5,327 bases of DNA. Source: Acidimicrobiia bacterium (GTDB lineage: Bacteria; Actinomycetota; Acidimicrobiia; IMCC26256; JAENVU01). The position numbers and the translations under genes are program-made. The DNA lies in the NCBI GenBank assembly GCA_025357995.1, contig JANYLF010000274.1, positions 1 to 5,327 on the forward strand, written 5' to 3'. The notes under the pieces are model-generated. The model had not been told where the DNA came from, made no database searches, and worked only from the letters and a program-made list of their open reading frames with translations. Positions 5,036 through 5,327 of the stretch are shown here, piece by piece; within the stretch, counting starts at the first letter, position 1; every line of letters begins with the position of its first letter.

Positions 5036-5327
5036 CTACGGCGTGGGCAACGCGAACGTTTCGATTCCGCTGGTGGTGGGGATGACGATGCGGCCGCTGA
5101 CGATCGACGGTGGGGCCGTCGGGGTGCCGGCGAGCGTCAGGGTCCGCAGTGCCGAGCAAGACGACTTCGCGCAGCCAGTGCGGCTCGCGAGTACGAGGTG
5201 CTTGTCCGAGGTCGCAACGATGACGACGTTGCCGGCGATGGACGGTCGGAACGACGCCACGGCCGGCAGCGCGACCGTCCAGCTCGGTGCACAGGTGGCC
5301 TGACCGCAGCCGCCCGCGTCGTACACG
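5036..5327 (-). CDS. PQQ-like beta-propeller repeat protein, C-terminal end (partial)
   Basis: The frame is open from the right edge of the window to the TAG at 5036-5038, giving about 97 residues of the C-terminus; the true start lies outside. The sequence has the rhythm of PQQ-like/BamB-type propeller blades: PSIAGNVVIVATSDKHLVLA is followed after a cysteine-containing turn by PSIVSGRIVIPTTSGIETFA. About 45 residues therefore repeat twice. Each blade begins with a pair of cysteines five positions apart (GCGQATCAPSWT and GCAKSSCSALRT), which suggests disulfides and a location outside the cytoplasm. Binding of PQQ itself is not implied, since many such propellers are scaffolds. The gene is convergent with ccr, with 17 bp between stops, so there is no sign of functional linkage. 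Confidence 0.7.
   Translation of the reverse strand, partial: VYDAGGCGQATCAPSWTVALPAVASFRPSIAGNVVIVATSDKHLVLASRTGCAKSSCSALRTLTLAGTPTAPPSIVSGRIVIPTTSGIETFALPTP

Noticed and set aside
1..5327. A new defence island, biosynthetic cluster or mobile element
   Set aside because: No nuclease, helicase, transposase, integrase, toxin pair, peptide precursor or array of repeats is visible. A bacterial dispanin alone does not justify a defence claim.

Overview
The window is GC-rich, tightly packed bacterial DNA. The best inference is an actinobacterium. One gene starts with a DUF2510 module (PGWYPDP...RYWDG), which is essentially an actinobacterial signature. Membrane proteins here carry long proline-rich N-terminal tails, and GTG starts are common. 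A cysteine-paired beta-propeller fragment and the overall style would suit Acidimicrobiia or a relative, but the sequence alone does not prove that rank. No RNA gene, CRISPR array, insertion sequence or phage gene was seen.

Left part (1-2296): a cluster of small or medium membrane proteins. A multi-pass protein with a 12-proline N-terminal tail (25-828, minus) is divergent from a two-gene plus-strand unit. That unit encodes a DUF2752 protein (968-1429) and a CD225/dispanin-family protein with an 11-proline tail (1456-1809). Only 4 bp after it, tail to tail, ends a DUF2510-DUF4870 membrane protein (minus, start most likely 2296). The two proline-tailed proteins share the N-terminus MSQFPP although their membrane domains are unrelated. 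None of the four has an established function.

Right part (2367-5018): a divergent pair of acyl-CoA enzymes. The thiolase (2367-3554, minus) can condense two acetyl-CoA to acetoacetyl-CoA. The crotonyl-CoA carboxylase/reductase (3672-5018, plus) converts crotonyl-CoA plus CO2 and NADPH to ethylmalonyl-CoA. Together they are the first and the committed step of the ethylmalonyl-CoA pathway for acetate/C2 assimilation; the two enzymes acting between them (acetoacetyl-CoA reductase and crotonase) are not in this window. The 117-bp gap between them holds an operator-like dyad. A perfect 12-bp inverted repeat lies just after the thiolase stop.

Right edge (5036-5327, minus): the C-terminal end of a PQQ-like beta-propeller protein with paired cysteines, convergent with the carboxylase/reductase gene and running off the window.

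I see no convincing new defence or mobile system. The less-explored items are the proline-tailed membrane protein cluster with its bacterial dispanin, and the hairpin in the thiolase-DUF4870 gap.
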